Source of the DNA: Sinomonas sp. R1AF57 | Lineage (GTDB): Bacteria > Actinomycetota > Actinomycetes > Actinomycetales > Micrococcaceae | NCBI RefSeq assembly: GCF_002224485.1 | Contig: NZ_CP022463.1 | Coordinates: forward strand, 1,646,817 to 1,710,816 | DNA length: 64,000 nucleotides | Direction: 5' to 3' | Shown here: one piece after another, positions 24,680 to 34,590 of the stretch | Layout of the letters: every line of letters starts with the position of its first letter | Position numbering within the stretch: position 1 is the first letter of the stretch | Made by a program: the position numbers and the translations under genes | Notes under the pieces: model-generated | What the model was told of the DNA's origin: nothing | Databases searched by the model: none | The model's input: the letters and a program-made list of their open reading frames with translations, nothing else

Positions 24680-25960
24680 GTGAAAACTTGGAGGCAGACC
24701 CCCGTTCCACAGCTGCCCGGGACGAGCGGCTCGATCCGGCTGTTTGATTCCCGGCTACGGGACACGGTCGAGATCCCTGCCGCCCCGGAGCAGTCGTTCT
24801 ACGTCTGCGGCATCACGCCCTACGACGCGACGCATCTCGGCCATGCCTCCACCTATGTGGCCTTCGACCTCCTCAACCGCGTGTGGCGCGACGCGGGAAG
24901 CACGGTTAAGTACGTGCAGAACACGACCGACGTCGACGACCCGCTCCTCGAGCGGGCCGACGCCACCGGCGTTGACTGGCGGACGCTCGCGCGCCAGCAG
25001 ATCGCGCTGTTCCAGTCCGACATGGAAGCGCTGCATGTGCTCGCCCCCGACCACTACGTCGGCGCGGTCGAGTCGATCCCGTGGATCATTCCCGAGGTCG
25101 AGAAGCTCCTCGATGCGGGCCTCGCATACCAGCTCGCCGGAGCCGAAGGCGAGCCGGACGGCGACGTCTACTACGACGTCACCGAGGCCACCCGCCGTGC
25201 CGACTCGCCGGACGCCTGGAGGCTCGGCCACGTCTCGCACCTGACCGTCGCCGAGATGATCGAGGTCTTCGGCGACCGCGGCGGCGACCCCGAGCGGCCC
25301 GGCAAGCACAGCCCGCTCGATCCGATCCTCTGGCGCGAGGCGCGCCTCGGCGAGCCGCACTGGGACGGCGGCACGCTCGGCCCCGGCCGCCCCGGATGGC
25401 ACATCGAGTGCACGGTGATCGCACGCAGGTTCCTCCCCGCCCCGTTCACGGTCCAGGGGGGCGGCTCCGACCTCGCGTTCCCGCACCACGAGATGGGGGC
25501 GGGCCACGCCTGGAGCATGGATCACGTGCCCCTCGCCCAGCACTTCGCACACACGGGCATGGTGGGCTACGAGGGCGAGAAGATGAGCAAGTCCCGCGGA
25601 AACCTCGTCCTGGTGTCGAAGCTGCGCGCCGCCGGCGTCGACCCCGCCGCGATCCGCCTCGCGATCCTTGCCCACCACTACCGCTCCGACTGGGAGTGGA
25701 CCGACGAGCTGCTCGACGCCTCGGTGCGCCGGCTCGAGAACTGGCGCGGCGCCGTCGTGCGCGCCCTGCCCGGTTCCGCCGAACCGCTGCTGGCGGAGAT
25801 CCGCGGTGCCCTCGCCGACGACCTGGACGCACCGCGCGCCCTCGCGGCCGTGGACAAGTGGGCCGACGACTGCGCGGCCAGCACCCCGGGCGGCGCGGAG
25901 ACGGACGACGGCGCGCTGGTCAGCGCGGCGGTCGACGCGCTGCTCGGCGTGGCGCTCTAG
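24680..25960 (+). CDS. mshC: Cysteine:GlcN-Ins ligase (mycothiol synthesis)
   Basis: This enzyme joins cysteine to glucosaminyl-inositol with ATP, the third dedicated step to mycothiol, the main thiol of actinobacteria. It is a cysteinyl-tRNA [18 protein letters not shown]: the HIGH-like motif is THLGHAS, the zinc-site Cys lies in [10 protein letters not shown], and the KMSKS loop is EKMSKSRGN. The HECTVIAR-type segment ([14 protein letters not shown]) is present. At 426 aa it has normal MshC length and is shorter than a true CysRS. It is convergent with the PAC2 gene, with only 16 bases between stops. Confidence 0.95.
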   Translation: MKTWRQTPVPQLPGTSGSIRLFDSRLRDTVEIPAAPEQSFYVCGITPYDATHLGHASTYVAFDLLNRVWRDAGSTVKYVQNTTDVDDPLLERADATGVDWRTLARQQIALFQSDMEALHVLAPDHYVGAVESIPWIIPEVEKLLDAGLAYQLAGAEGEPDGDVYYDVTEATRRADSPDAWRLGHVSHLTVAEMIEVFGDRGGDPERPGKHSPLDPILWREARLGEPHWDGGTLGPGRPGWHIECTVIARRFLPAPFTVQGGGSDLAFPHHEMGAGHAWSMDHVPLAQHFAHTGMVGYEGEKMSKSRGNLVLVSKLRAAGVDPAAIRLAILAHHYRSDWEWTDELLDASVRRLENWRGAVVRALPGSAEPLLAEIRGALADDLDAPRALAAVDKWADDCAASTPGGAETDDGALVSAAVDALLGVAL

Positions 25961-25976
25961 CCGCGCCGGAGCGCGC

Positions 25977-26882
25977 TCAGCCGAGGTCGCGCCCGGGGCC
26001 TTCCTTGCCGCGGCGCTTGAGGTACCGCTCGAACTCCCGGGCGATCGACTCGCCCGTGGCCTCGGGGAGGTCCGCCGTGTCCTTGGCCTCTTCGAGCTGG
26101 TGGATGTAGGCGGCAACCTCGGGGTCCTCGGTCGCGAGCTCGTTGACGCCGCGCTCCCACGCCTCGGCGTCCTCGGCGAGCTCGTTCGTGTCGAGCGGGA
26201 TCTGGAGCATCTCCTCGATCCGGTGGAGCAGGGCCAGCTGCGCCTTGGGGGACGGCGCCTGGGCGACATAGTGCGGCACGGCCGCCCACAGGGACACGGT
26301 CGGCGTGCCGTGGTGGTCCGCGGCGTCGGCGAACACGCCGACGATCCCCGTCGGTCCCTCGTACTGGGACGCCTCGAGGGAGAGCCGCTCGCGCAGCTCG
26401 TCGTTCTCGCTGGTCGCCGTCACCGGGATGGGCCGCGAGTGCGGGACGTCGGCCAGCAGCGCCCCGACCACCACGAGGTAGTCCACCTCGAGGTCCTCGA
26501 CGTACTCCAGCAGCTCCTCGGTGAACGCGCGCCACCGGTACGAGGGCTCGGTGCCCTGCACGAACACCAGATCCACCGGGTGTCCCGGGACGCGGGCGGT
26601 CGAGACCTTCGTGGTGGGCCACTTGATCCGGCGCCGGCCCGAACCCGAGCGGCGCACGGTCGGGCGGGTGAACTGGAAGTCGTAGTAGTCGTCGGCCTCG
26701 GTCGCGCCCACCTTCTGGGCATCGAACTGCCGACGCAGGAACCTCAGCGCGTCGCTCGCGGCCTCGCCGGCGTCGTTCCAGCCCTCGAAGGCTGCGAGCA
26801 TGACGGTCACGCGCTCGCCCTCGGCCGGGGGCGCGAAGAGGCCCGGGTGCGGGGCCGGTGCATCGGCGTCGAACTCGTTCAT
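25977..26882 (-). CDS. PAC2-family protein
   Basis: A 301-aa PAC2 (proteasome assembly chaperone 2-like) protein: VTVMLAAFEGWNDAGEAASDAL at the start of the domain, then DYYDFQFTRPTV and VDLVFVQGTEPSYRW. In eukaryotes PAC2 helps assemble 20S proteasomes. Actinobacterial members lie near proteasome genes but their function is not proven; here the arc gene is about 3 kb away. A -10 box (TAGTCT on the minus strand) is six bases before the ATG, so the mRNA is probably leaderless. It is divergent from the HAD gene across 59 bases. Confidence 0.9.
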   Translation of the reverse strand: MNEFDADAPAPHPGLFAPPAEGERVTVMLAAFEGWNDAGEAASDALRFLRRQFDAQKVGATEADDYYDFQFTRPTVRRSGSGRRRIKWPTTKVSTARVPGHPVDLVFVQGTEPSYRWRAFTEELLEYVEDLEVDYLVVVGALLADVPHSRPIPVTATSENDELRERLSLEASQYEGPTGIVGVFADAADHHGTPTVSLWAAVPHYVAQAPSPKAQLALLHRIEEMLQIPLDTNELAEDAEAWERGVNELATEDPEVAAYIHQLEEAKDTADLPEATGESIAREFERYLKRRGKEGPGRDLG

Positions 26883-26888
26883 CGCACC

Positions 26889-26894
26889 AGACTA
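26889..26894 (-). promoter_or_regulatory. -10 box, leaderless PAC2 gene
   Basis: TAGTCT on the minus strand, six bases before the ATG at 26882. Confidence 0.5.
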
Positions 26895-26928
26895 GCGCCA
26901 GCCGCCGGAGGGCCATCGGAAGCCACCG

Positions 26929-26934
26929 TAGACT
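26929..26934 (+). promoter_or_regulatory. -10 box, leaderless HAD gene
   Basis: TAGACT, seven bases before the ATG at 26942. Confidence 0.5.
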
Positions 26935-26941
26935 GGTGCAT

Positions 26942-27688
26942 ATGCGTCTCCCTGCCGACAACTCCGCCGACAGCCCTGTGTCCAGCCAGCTCGCGCCGCT
27001 CCGTGCCGTCCTGTGGGACATGGACGGCACCCTCGTCGACACCGAGCCCTACTGGATCACGGCCGAGCGAGAGCTCGTCGAGCGGTTCGGCGGGAAGTGG
27101 AGCCATGAACAGGCCATGCGCCTTGTCGGCCAGGCGCTCCCGACGTCCGCCCGCCTCCTGCAGGACGGGGGCGTCCGGATGGACGTCCGCGAGATCATCG
27201 ACACGCTCACCGGGCGGGTCGTCGAGCAGCTCGGCAGCGCCGTGCCCTGGCGCCCCGGTGCGCGCGAGCTCCTGACTGGGCTCCGAGAGGCCGGCGTAGC
27301 GTGCGCCCTGGTGACGATGTCCGAGGCGCCCATGGCGCACCGCATCGTCGACCACCTGCCCGAGGGAACCTTCTCGGCTGTCGTGACCGGCGACCTCGTC
27401 GCCAACGGCAAGCCCCACCCCGAGCCGTACCTGCGGGGGATCGAGCTCCTCGACGCCGAGCTCGGCGGCCTCGAGGCGGCCGAATGCGTGGCCATCGAGG
27501 ACTCGACCCCCGGCGCGACCTCCGCGACCGCCGCGAACCTGGCCACCGTCGTCGTGCCGAACGCCCTCGCGGTTCCCGTGCACCTCGGCGTGGAGCACTG
27601 GGAGACCCTCGCGGACCGCACCCCGGCCGACCTCGCGAGGACCCTCCGGGCGGCCATCGAGGCGGCGTCCGTCGGAGACCCCGCGTGA
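26942..27688 (+). CDS. HAD-superfamily phosphatase
   Basis: A 248-aa haloacid dehalogenase-type hydrolase with the nucleophile motif WDMDGTLVDTE, a helical cap, motif II ALVTMSE, motif III lysine in NGKPHPEPY and motif IV ECVAIEDSTPGATSA. This pattern suggests a beta-phosphoglucomutase-like or sugar-phosphate phosphatase; the substrate is not evident. The ATG is read from a probable leaderless mRNA. Its stop overlaps the GTG of the downstream site-2 protease by four bases (GTGA at 27685-27688). Confidence 0.92.
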   Translation: MRLPADNSADSPVSSQLAPLRAVLWDMDGTLVDTEPYWITAERELVERFGGKWSHEQAMRLVGQALPTSARLLQDGGVRMDVREIIDTLTGRVVEQLGSAVPWRPGARELLTGLREAGVACALVTMSEAPMAHRIVDHLPEGTFSAVVTGDLVANGKPHPEPYLRGIELLDAELGGLEAAECVAIEDSTPGATSATAANLATVVVPNALAVPVHLGVEHWETLADRTPADLARTLRAAIEAASVGDPA

Positions 27689-28824
27689 GCGGCGGCCACG
27701 AGGCCGAGAACCGGCGCGAGGGGATTCCCCTCGGACGCATCGCGGGCGTTCCCATCGTCCTCGCCTACTCCTGGTTCCTCATCGCCGGATTCACGGTGGT
27801 GGCCTACGGGCCGACGCTGCAGTCGCGGCAGCCGCAACTCGGGGCGGCGGCCTACCTCGTAGCCTTCGCGTACGCCGTCCTGCTGCTCGCGTCGGTGCTG
27901 GTCCACGAACTCGCCCACGCCATCACCGCGCGGGCGTTCGGCTGGCCGAGCCAGAAGATCGTGCTCAACCTGTGGGGCGGCCACACGCAGTTCGAGTCCT
28001 TCACAGCATCTCCGGGGAAGTCGGTCGTCGTCGCCCTGGCCGGACCCGCCGCGAACTTCGTCCTCGCAGGCGTGGGATGGCTCGTGGTCACGACCGTGCA
28101 CCTGACGGGTGTCGCCGACATCCTCGTGAACATCTTCCTGTGGGCCAACTTCCTCATCGCGGTCTTCAATGTCCTGCCCGGCCTGCCGCTCGACGGCGGC
28201 CGCATCGTGGAGAGCGCCGTGTGGAAGACCACCGGCTCCCAGGAGAAGGGCACCATCGCCGCTGGCTGGACCGGCCGGGCGATCGTGATCGGACTCGTGC
28301 TCTTCGCCGTCGTGGTGCCGATGGCAAGCGGCGCCTCGCCGGACCTGCCCTTCATGATGGTCACGCTCCTCGTCGCCATGTTCCTGTGGCAGGGAGCCTC
28401 GGCCTCGATCCGGCACGCGGGGTTCCGCACCCGCCTGCCCGCCGTGGTCGCCGGGCGTCTGGCTGTGCCCGCGGTCGGCGTGCCGAACTTCGCCACCGTC
28501 GAGCAGGCCCTGCAGGCCGGCGCCTCGGCGGGGACCGCCGTCGTGCTCTGCGCACCGGACGGGAAGCCCCAGGGCGTGGTCGACCCGAGCGCGGTCGCCC
28601 GCGTCCCCGAGACGGCATGGGCGACGACGCCGGTCACCGCCGTCGGCTACGCCCTGGCCCCGGGGGCGTACGTCCCTGACACCGCGGGCGGCCAGGAGCT
28701 CATCCAGTACCTCGCCAAGCTCTCGGGCACCGAGTACGCGGTGGTCGACGGGGCCGGGCGTGTCGTGGGGCTCCTGAACCAGCGCGACGTCGTCGCGGCC
28801 ATCTCCGGCCGTCCCGCCCGCTAG
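27685..28824 (+). CDS. Site-2 protease (M50) with CBS-like domain
   Basis: A 379-aa intramembrane zinc metalloprotease. The zinc motif HExxH is LVHELAHAIT near residue 75, the third ligand region is LPGLPLDGGRIVES near 170, and about six hydrophobic helices surround them. The C-terminal about 120 residues look like a CBS-pair regulatory region (VEQALQAGASAGTAVVL, then EYAVVDGAGRVVGLLNQRDVV), as in the Rip3 type. Substrates of this subgroup are largely unknown; anti-sigma factors are a common target. Translation is coupled to the HAD gene. Confidence 0.92.
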   Translation: MSGGHEAENRREGIPLGRIAGVPIVLAYSWFLIAGFTVVAYGPTLQSRQPQLGAAAYLVAFAYAVLLLASVLVHELAHAITARAFGWPSQKIVLNLWGGHTQFESFTASPGKSVVVALAGPAANFVLAGVGWLVVTTVHLTGVADILVNIFLWANFLIAVFNVLPGLPLDGGRIVESAVWKTTGSQEKGTIAAGWTGRAIVIGLVLFAVVVPMASGASPDLPFMMVTLLVAMFLWQGASASIRHAGFRTRLPAVVAGRLAVPAVGVPNFATVEQALQAGASAGTAVVLCAPDGKPQGVVDPSAVARVPETAWATTPVTAVGYALAPGAYVPDTAGGQELIQYLAKLSGTEYAVVDGAGRVVGLLNQRDVVAAISGRPAR

Positions 28825-28850
28825 TCCGGGCACCTCTGAGAAAGGACACC

Positions 28851-29855
28851 ATGAGCCTGAGCACCCAGCACACCGCCGCGGAAGGACCCACGGGGGCGGC
28901 GCAGCGCCGCGGGCCGTTCCGTGTCGGCGAGCGCGTGCAGCTGACCGACGAGCGAGGGCGGATGAACACCATCACGCTGGCTGAGGGCGGCGCGTTCCAC
29001 ACCCACAAGGGATTCCTCAACCACTCCGAGATCATCGGCAGGCCCGACGGGTCCGTGGTGACGAACACGGCCGGGCACCAGTACCAGGCCCTGCGGCCGC
29101 TGCTGAGCGACTTCGTCCTCTCGATGCCGCGCGGCGCCGCTGTGGTCTATCCCAAGGACGCCGGGCAGATCGTGACCATGGCGGACATCTTCCCCGGCGC
29201 GCGCGTCGTCGAGGCGGGCGTCGGTTCCGGCGCGCTCTCCATCTCGCTCCTGCGGGCCGTGGGCGACGGCGGCTACCTCCACTCGTTCGAGCGGCGCCAG
29301 GAGTTCGCCGACATCGCACGCGGCAACGTCGAGACCATCTTCGGCGGCCCGCACCCCGCGTGGAGGATCTCCCTCGGCGACTTCCAGGACGAGGTGGTCA
29401 AGGCTGAGCAGCCCGGCAGCGTGGACCGCGTGGTGCTCGACATGCTTGCGCCCTGGGAGTGCCTCGACGCCGTGGCCACGGTCCTCGCGCCGGGAGGCGT
29501 CTGGATCAACTACGTGGCGACGGCCACCCAGCTGTCCCGGACCGCGGAGGCCATCCGGGCCGACGGCCGCTTCACCGAGCCCGACGCCTGGGAGTCCATG
29601 GTCCGCGGCTGGCACCTCGAGGGGCTCGCGGTGCGGCCCGAGCACCGCATGGTGGGCCACACCGGCTTCCTCCTCGTGACCCGTCGGCTCGCGGAGGGGG
29701 TCGAGCCCCTCGTGCGGAAGAAGCGGAACAAGGCCGAGTTCAGCGAGGAGGACCTCAACGCCTGGACCCCCGAGTCGGTGGGGGAGCGGCAGGTCTCCGA
29801 CCGCAAGCTCCGGCGCGCCGCGAGGGACGCGAGGGCCGGATCTCCGGAAGCCTGA
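28851..29855 (+). CDS. trmI: tRNA (adenine-58-N1)-methyltransferase
   Basis: This SAM enzyme methylates A58 in the T-loop of tRNAs, stabilising them. At 334 aa it has an N-terminal beta domain (PFRVGERVQLTDERGRMNTI) and a Rossmann methyltransferase domain with the SAM loop VVEAGVGSGALSISLLRA, followed by VLDMLAPWECLDAV. AAAGGA precedes the ATG. A TrmI gene next to the proteasome operon is also found in M. tuberculosis (Rv2118c), supporting orthology. Confidence 0.93.
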   Translation: MSLSTQHTAAEGPTGAAQRRGPFRVGERVQLTDERGRMNTITLAEGGAFHTHKGFLNHSEIIGRPDGSVVTNTAGHQYQALRPLLSDFVLSMPRGAAVVYPKDAGQIVTMADIFPGARVVEAGVGSGALSISLLRAVGDGGYLHSFERRQEFADIARGNVETIFGGPHPAWRISLGDFQDEVVKAEQPGSVDRVVLDMLAPWECLDAVATVLAPGGVWINYVATATQLSRTAEAIRADGRFTEPDAWESMVRGWHLEGLAVRPEHRMVGHTGFLLVTRRLAEGVEPLVRKKRNKAEFSEEDLNAWTPESVGERQVSDRKLRRAARDARAGSPEA

Positions 29856-30032
29856 CCACCCGCTGTCCACCATCCGGAAACCCTGATGTAACTCTTCGGT
29901 TCCAAGCGCCTCCCTGACGCAGCGCGAGCGGAAAGGCGCGCTAGTGTCGTTTCATGAGGGTGCATCCGGGCAGGTTCCGGGTGCAGGGTGGCCGCAAGCC
30001 AGCCGCCCGTGTCGAAGAGGATGTGAGACGCG
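29856..30032 (+). promoter_or_regulatory. Upstream region of the proteasome operon
   Basis: This 177-base gap holds a -10 box TAGTGT (29942-29947). An ATG follows six bases later at 29954, out of frame with arc; if transcription starts there, that ATG would be a leaderless start competing with arc. arc itself begins at 30033 after GAGG near 30018. No convincing -35 is visible. Confidence 0.45.
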
Positions 30033-31784
30033 ATGGTGGACAACGAACAGGCCGGACCGGGCCGCGAGCCCGTCCCGCCGGCTGCACATGCCGAGCAGCT
30101 GAGCATCGCGGAACGGCAGATCAACGTGCTCCGCGACAAGCTCCGGGCGGTCGACCGGCAGCTGGCCGCAGCTACCGGGAACAACTCGCGCATGACCGAG
30201 ATGCTCCAAGCGGCCAAGGCCGAGATCGTCCGGCTCAAGGCCGCGCTCGAGCACGAGGGCCAGCCGCCCTACAGCTTCGGCAGCATCGTCCAGCTCAACC
30301 GCAAGCGCCCGGCCGGGGGCGCCTCGACCGCGGTCACCGACGAGAGCGTCGACGTCGTCACTTCGGGCCGCAAGATGCGCGTGGGACTCAGCCCCCTCGT
30401 CTCCCTGAACGAGCTCAGCGTGGGGCAGGAAGTCCTCCTCAACGAGGCCTTCGAGGTCGTGGCGGGCCTCGGCTTCGAACGCTCCGGCGAACTCGTGACC
30501 ATCAAGGAGCTCCTCGGCAACGACCGCGTCCTCGTGATCGGACGCGGCGACGAGGAGCGCGTCCTCCGGCTGGCGGGTCCGCTCCAGCTCGAGCGCCTGC
30601 GCGTCGGCGACGCCGTGGCGGTGGACAACCGCACCGGCTGCGCGATCGAGAAGGTGCCGCGCTCCGAGGTCGAGAACCTCGTGCTCGAAGAGGTGCCGGA
30701 CATCAGCTACTCCGACATCGGGGGTCTCGCGTCGCAGATCGAGCAGATCCGCGACGCCGTGGAGCTCCCGTTCCTCCACCCGGACCTCTACCGTGAGCAC
30801 GGGCTGAAGGCGCCCAAGGGCATCCTCCTGTACGGCCCTCCGGGCTGCGGAAAGACGCTCATCGCGAAGGCCGTCGCCAATTCCCTGGCGGTGCGGGCCT
30901 CGGAACGTCCTGGAGCGCAGGACGTCAAGAGCTACTTCCTGAACATCAAGGGGCCCGAGCTCCTCGACAAGTACGTTGGCGAGACGGAGCGGCACATCCG
31001 CCTCATCTTCTCCCGCGCCCGGGAGAAGGCCTCGGACGGCAGCCCGGTCGTGGTGTTCTTCGACGAGATGGACTCGCTGTTCCGCACCCGCGGCACGGGC
31101 GTGTCCTCCGACGTGGAGACGACCATCGTGCCCCAGCTGCTGAGCGAGATCGACGGCGTCGAAAGGCTCGACAACGTCATCGTCATCGGCGCGTCCAACC
31201 GCGAGGACATGATCGACCCCGCGATCCTGCGGCCCGGGCGGCTCGACGTGAAGATCAAGATCCACCGGCCGGATGCCGAGGCGGCGGCAGACATCTTCTC
31301 GAAGTACCTGACCGACGACCTGCCCATCCATGCCGAGGACCTCGCCGAGCACGGGGGCGACGCCAACGCCACGGTCGGGATGATGATCCAGCGCACCGTC
31401 GAGGCCATGTACGCGACGGACAAGTCGACCGAGTACCTCGAGGTCACCTACGCCAACGGGGACACGGAGATCCTGTACTTCAAGGACTTCAACTCCGGGG
31501 CGGTCATCCAGAACGTCGTGGACCGCGCGAAGAAGGCCGCGATCAAGGACCTCCTCACGACGGGTTCCAAGGGCCTGCGCATGGACCACCTGCTGCGGGC
31601 TGTGGCAGACGAGTTCCGTGAGCATGAGGACATGCCCAATACGACGAACCCTGACGACTGGGCACGGATCTCTGGCAAGAAGGGCGAACGGATCACGTAC
31701 ATCCGCACGATCGTCCAGGGCAAGGGCGGCAGCGAGCCCGGCCGGACCATCGAGACCACGCCGAGCACCGGCCAGTACCTGTAG
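30033..31784 (+). CDS. arc: Proteasome-activating AAA+ ATPase (ARC/Mpa)
   Basis: This hexameric unfoldase captures pupylated proteins and feeds them into the 20S core. In order: N-terminal coiled coil (about 20-75, [21 protein letters not shown]), tandem OB domains, and an AAA+ domain with Walker [16 protein letters not shown], Walker [12 protein letters not shown] and arginine-rich second region. The C-terminus ends TGQYL, matching the Gln-Tyr-Leu tail that docks on and opens the core gate. At 583 aa it has normal length. The coiled coil is where Pup binds. dop follows eight bases later. Confidence 0.97.
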   Translation: MVDNEQAGPGREPVPPAAHAEQLSIAERQINVLRDKLRAVDRQLAAATGNNSRMTEMLQAAKAEIVRLKAALEHEGQPPYSFGSIVQLNRKRPAGGASTAVTDESVDVVTSGRKMRVGLSPLVSLNELSVGQEVLLNEAFEVVAGLGFERSGELVTIKELLGNDRVLVIGRGDEERVLRLAGPLQLERLRVGDAVAVDNRTGCAIEKVPRSEVENLVLEEVPDISYSDIGGLASQIEQIRDAVELPFLHPDLYREHGLKAPKGILLYGPPGCGKTLIAKAVANSLAVRASERPGAQDVKSYFLNIKGPELLDKYVGETERHIRLIFSRAREKASDGSPVVVFFDEMDSLFRTRGTGVSSDVETTIVPQLLSEIDGVERLDNVIVIGASNREDMIDPAILRPGRLDVKIKIHRPDAEAAADIFSKYLTDDLPIHAEDLAEHGGDANATVGMMIQRTVEAMYATDKSTEYLEVTYANGDTEILYFKDFNSGAVIQNVVDRAKKAAIKDLLTTGSKGLRMDHLLRAVADEFREHEDMPNTTNPDDWARISGKKGERITYIRTIVQGKGGSEPGRTIETTPSTGQYL

Positions 31785-31792
31785 GGAGCCGC

Positions 31793-33439
31793 ATGAGCAG
31801 CGAGACCACTCCGGCCCTCCCCGCGGGGGGAGCCCTGCGGGTCATGGGCTCGGAGACGGAGTTCGGCATCCACGCGCCCAGCACTCCGGCCGCGAACGCG
31901 ACCTACCTGTCCTCCCAGGTCATCGCGGCGTATGCGCGGCTGACCCGGCAGGCCAACGCGGCCGACTCGGGCACCCGCTGGGACTACACGGATGAGACGC
32001 CTCTGCGCGATGCGCGCGGGTTCACGGTGCCCCGGGCCGAGGCGACGCCCGACCAGCTCACCGACGCCGAGCCGATCCTCACCGCCGAGGCGGTTGCCCT
32101 GGCCCACGGCCCGGCGGAGATCGAGCTCGACGGCGACCAGGAGCCGGCGCTCATGAACCTCGTCCTCGGCAACGGGGCGAGGCTCTACGTCGACCACGCC
32201 CACCCCGAGTACTCGAGCCCGGAGGTGACCAACCCGAGGGACGCCCTCGTGTGGGACCTCGCGGGCGACGCCGTGGCCCTCGCGGCCGTGCGCGCGCTCG
32301 CCTCGGGCGGGGAGCGGGTTCCTCCCGTGAACCTGTACAAGAACAACACCGACGGGAAGGGCGCCTCGTACGGGTCCCACGAGAACTACCTCGTGCCCCG
32401 GTCTGTGCCCTTCGCGGACCTCGTCGCGGGCCTGACACCCTTCTTCGTCTCGCGCCAGCTCATCTGCGGCACAGGACGTGTGGGGCTCGGGCAGGACGGG
32501 ACCGGACGCGGTTACCAGGTGTCCCAGCGAGCGGACTACTTCGAGGCTGAAGTCGGCCTCGAGACGACAATGCGCCGGCCCATCATCAACACCCGCGACG
32601 AGCCGCACGCCGTCGCGGACAAGTACCGGCGCCTCCACGTCATCGTCGGCGACGCGAACGTGAGCCATGTGGCGAACTACCTCAAATTCGGGACGACGGC
32701 CCTCGTACTCAGCCTCATCGAGGCGGGCCGCGCGCCGAAGATCGACGTGCACGAGCCGGTGGACGCCATGCACCGCCTCAGCCACGACACGTCCCTGACC
32801 GAGACCGTCCGGCTCATCGACGGGCGCCGCCTGACCGGCCTCGAACTCCAGTGGGCCTACTTCGAAGCGGCAGCGAAGCTGGCCGCGGACCAGGGCGTGG
32901 CCTCCGAGGAGGGCGGCGACGGTCACACTGCGGAAGTCCTCAGGCACTGGGAGCGGGCACTGACCGATCTTGGCGGCAACCAGGACGCCGCATCGCGGTA
33001 CGTCGAATGGCTCGCCAAGCTCCGCGTCCTCGAGGGCTACCGGAACCGCGACGGCCTCGAATGGGGGGACGCCCGGCTCGGGCTCGTCGACATCCAGTGG
33101 TCGGATGTGCGGCCCGAACGCGGCATCGCCCTGAGGCTCGCCGCGCGCGGCTCCCTCGAGACGATGGCGGACGCCGCTGCCGTAGCTGCCGCCGTCGTCG
33201 AACCCCCCGTCGACACGCGCGCATGGTTCCGCGGCACGAGCATCAAGAGGTTCCCCCGCAGCGTCGTGAGCGCGAGCTGGGACTCCGTGGTGTTCGCCCC
33301 GCCCGGCAGCTACCGGCTCCAGAGGGTGCCCACGCGCGAGCCGCTGCGGGGAACGAAGGCCCTCACGCATCGGCTCTTCGACGAGCACGAGAGCATCGAG
33401 GACTTCCTCGCGGCGCTGCTCGGGGACCGCCGGACGTAG
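31793..33439 (+). CDS. dop: Pup deamidase / depupylase
   Basis: This glutamine-synthetase-fold enzyme converts the C-terminal Gln of Pup to Glu and also removes Pup from substrates. It starts with the family motif MGSETEFGIHAPS. The insertion missing from PafA (about residues 40-90, the Dop loop) is present, and YVDHAHPEYSSPE contains the catalytic Asp and metal ligands. Later segments [19 protein letters not shown] and [12 protein letters not shown] are shared with PafA. At 548 aa it has the expected length. GGGAG precedes the ATG. It is required here because Pup ends in Gln. Confidence 0.96.
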   Translation: MSSETTPALPAGGALRVMGSETEFGIHAPSTPAANATYLSSQVIAAYARLTRQANAADSGTRWDYTDETPLRDARGFTVPRAEATPDQLTDAEPILTAEAVALAHGPAEIELDGDQEPALMNLVLGNGARLYVDHAHPEYSSPEVTNPRDALVWDLAGDAVALAAVRALASGGERVPPVNLYKNNTDGKGASYGSHENYLVPRSVPFADLVAGLTPFFVSRQLICGTGRVGLGQDGTGRGYQVSQRADYFEAEVGLETTMRRPIINTRDEPHAVADKYRRLHVIVGDANVSHVANYLKFGTTALVLSLIEAGRAPKIDVHEPVDAMHRLSHDTSLTETVRLIDGRRLTGLELQWAYFEAAAKLAADQGVASEEGGDGHTAEVLRHWERALTDLGGNQDAASRYVEWLAKLRVLEGYRNRDGLEWGDARLGLVDIQWSDVRPERGIALRLAARGSLETMADAAAVAAAVVEPPVDTRAWFRGTSIKRFPRSVVSASWDSVVFAPPGSYRLQRVPTREPLRGTKALTHRLFDEHESIEDFLAALLGDRRT

Positions 33440-33465
33440 GGCGCTGACCCGGTCCGCGCCGCTCC

Positions 33466-33496
33466 GTGACACGCGCCGGAAAAGTGACAGTATAGG
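33466..33496 (+). promoter_or_regulatory. Possible internal promoter before pup
   Basis: GTGACA (33466-33471) and TATAGG (33491-33496) are 19 bp apart in the 125-base gap between dop and pup, the longest gap in the operon. This could give extra Pup and core-particle synthesis. Confidence 0.35.
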
Positions 33497-33564
33497 GAGC
33501 AGAAGGGGTCTTTCGGGACCGAGGCGCCGCCGCCCCGGCAGCGCCACAACGCAAGGAGGCGGCC

Positions 33565-33771
33565 ATGGCCGGTCAGGAGCAGAAGAGCACGCAGCCGCGC
33601 GGCGAGGAAGAGGCTGTCGACACCGACGCGCCCGCACCCGCCGCTCCCGCTGGCGCGCAGGACACCGCGAGCACCCAGGGCGTGGATGACCTTCTGGACG
33701 AGATCGACAACGTCCTCGAGACCAACGCCGAAGAGTTCGTCCGCGGCTTCGTCCAGAAGGGCGGCCAGTAG
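33565..33771 (+). CDS. pup: Prokaryotic ubiquitin-like protein Pup
   Basis: A 68-aa intrinsically disordered tag. The N-terminal half is Gln/Glu/Ala-rich; the C-terminal half ([29 protein letters not shown]) is the helix-forming segment that binds Arc. It ends GGQ, the form needing Dop deamidation before PafA can attach it to lysines. AAGGAGG lies just before the ATG, one of the strongest ribosome sites in the window. prcB starts eight bases after the stop. Confidence 0.97.
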   Translation: MAGQEQKSTQPRGEEEAVDTDAPAPAAPAGAQDTASTQGVDDLLDEIDNVLETNAEEFVRGFVQKGGQ

Positions 33772-33779
33772 GCCCCGGT

Positions 33780-34589
33780 ATGAACGACTTCCTCGCTGAA
33801 CGCGTTGTTGCAGGCGCGACCTCGTCATTCACCGAGCATCTGGCGGCAACAAGACCAGATCTCCTTCCATTCACCCGCAGCCTGCCCGTCGACGCCTCGG
33901 CGGTGGCCCCCCATGCCACCACGATCGTGGCGCTCGCGTTCGCCGGGGGAGTCCTGATGGGCGGTGACCGGCGTGCGACGATGGGCAACATCATCGCGAG
34001 CCGGCACATCGAGAAGGTCTTCCCCGCCGACCGGTTCTCAGTGCTCGGCATCGCGGGGACTGCCGGGATCGCCATCGACATCGCCCGCCTCTTCCAGGTC
34101 GAACTCGAGCACTACGAGAAGATCGAGGGCACGCTCCTGAGCCTTGAGGGCAAGGCCACCCGCCTCGGGGCGATGGTCCGCGGAAACCTCCCGCTCGCGC
34201 TTCAGGGCCTCGCCGCCGTCCCGCTCTTCGCCGGCTTCGACCTCGAGAGCGGTGTGGGGCGCCTCTTCTCCTACGACGTCACGGGCGGACGGTACGAGGA
34301 GATCGAGCACCACTCGGTGGGCTCCGGCTCGATGTTCGCCCGCGGCGCTCTCAAGAAGCTCTGGCGCCCCGGGCTGTCCGAGGAGGACGCCGTCCACGTG
34401 GCCGTCGAGTCGCTCTACGATGCGGCGGACGACGACTCCGCCACCGGCGGCCCCGACCCCGTCCGCCAGCTGTGGCCCGTGGTCTACACGGTGACGCGCT
34501 CGGGAAGCCGGCGTGTGAGCGAACGGGAGCTCGCGACCATCGCGGCAGACGTCATTGCCCAGCGGAGCACCGCAGGACGGGAGGCCTGA
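33780..34589 (+). CDS. prcB: 20S proteasome beta subunit
   Basis: The catalytic subunit of the core particle. A 46-residue propeptide precedes the mature N-terminus [11 protein letters not shown], so the nucleophile is Thr47. The residue before the cleavage site is Ala (HATTIV), where M. tuberculosis has Gly. The [15 protein letters not shown] segment carries the conserved Asp/Arg, and [13 protein letters not shown] the C-terminal active-site support. At 269 aa it has normal length. prcA follows after one base, so the two are co-translated. Confidence 0.96.
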   Translation: MNDFLAERVVAGATSSFTEHLAATRPDLLPFTRSLPVDASAVAPHATTIVALAFAGGVLMGGDRRATMGNIIASRHIEKVFPADRFSVLGIAGTAGIAIDIARLFQVELEHYEKIEGTLLSLEGKATRLGAMVRGNLPLALQGLAAVPLFAGFDLESGVGRLFSYDVTGGRYEEIEHHSVGSGSMFARGALKKLWRPGLSEEDAVHVAVESLYDAADDDSATGGPDPVRQLWPVVYTVTRSGSRRVSERELATIAADVIAQRSTAGREA

Positions 34590-34590
34590 C

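Noticed and set aside
31448-34081. An 877-codon minus-strand frame across arc, dop and pup
   Set aside because: A shadow of real genes; composition is typical of high-GC antisense frames.
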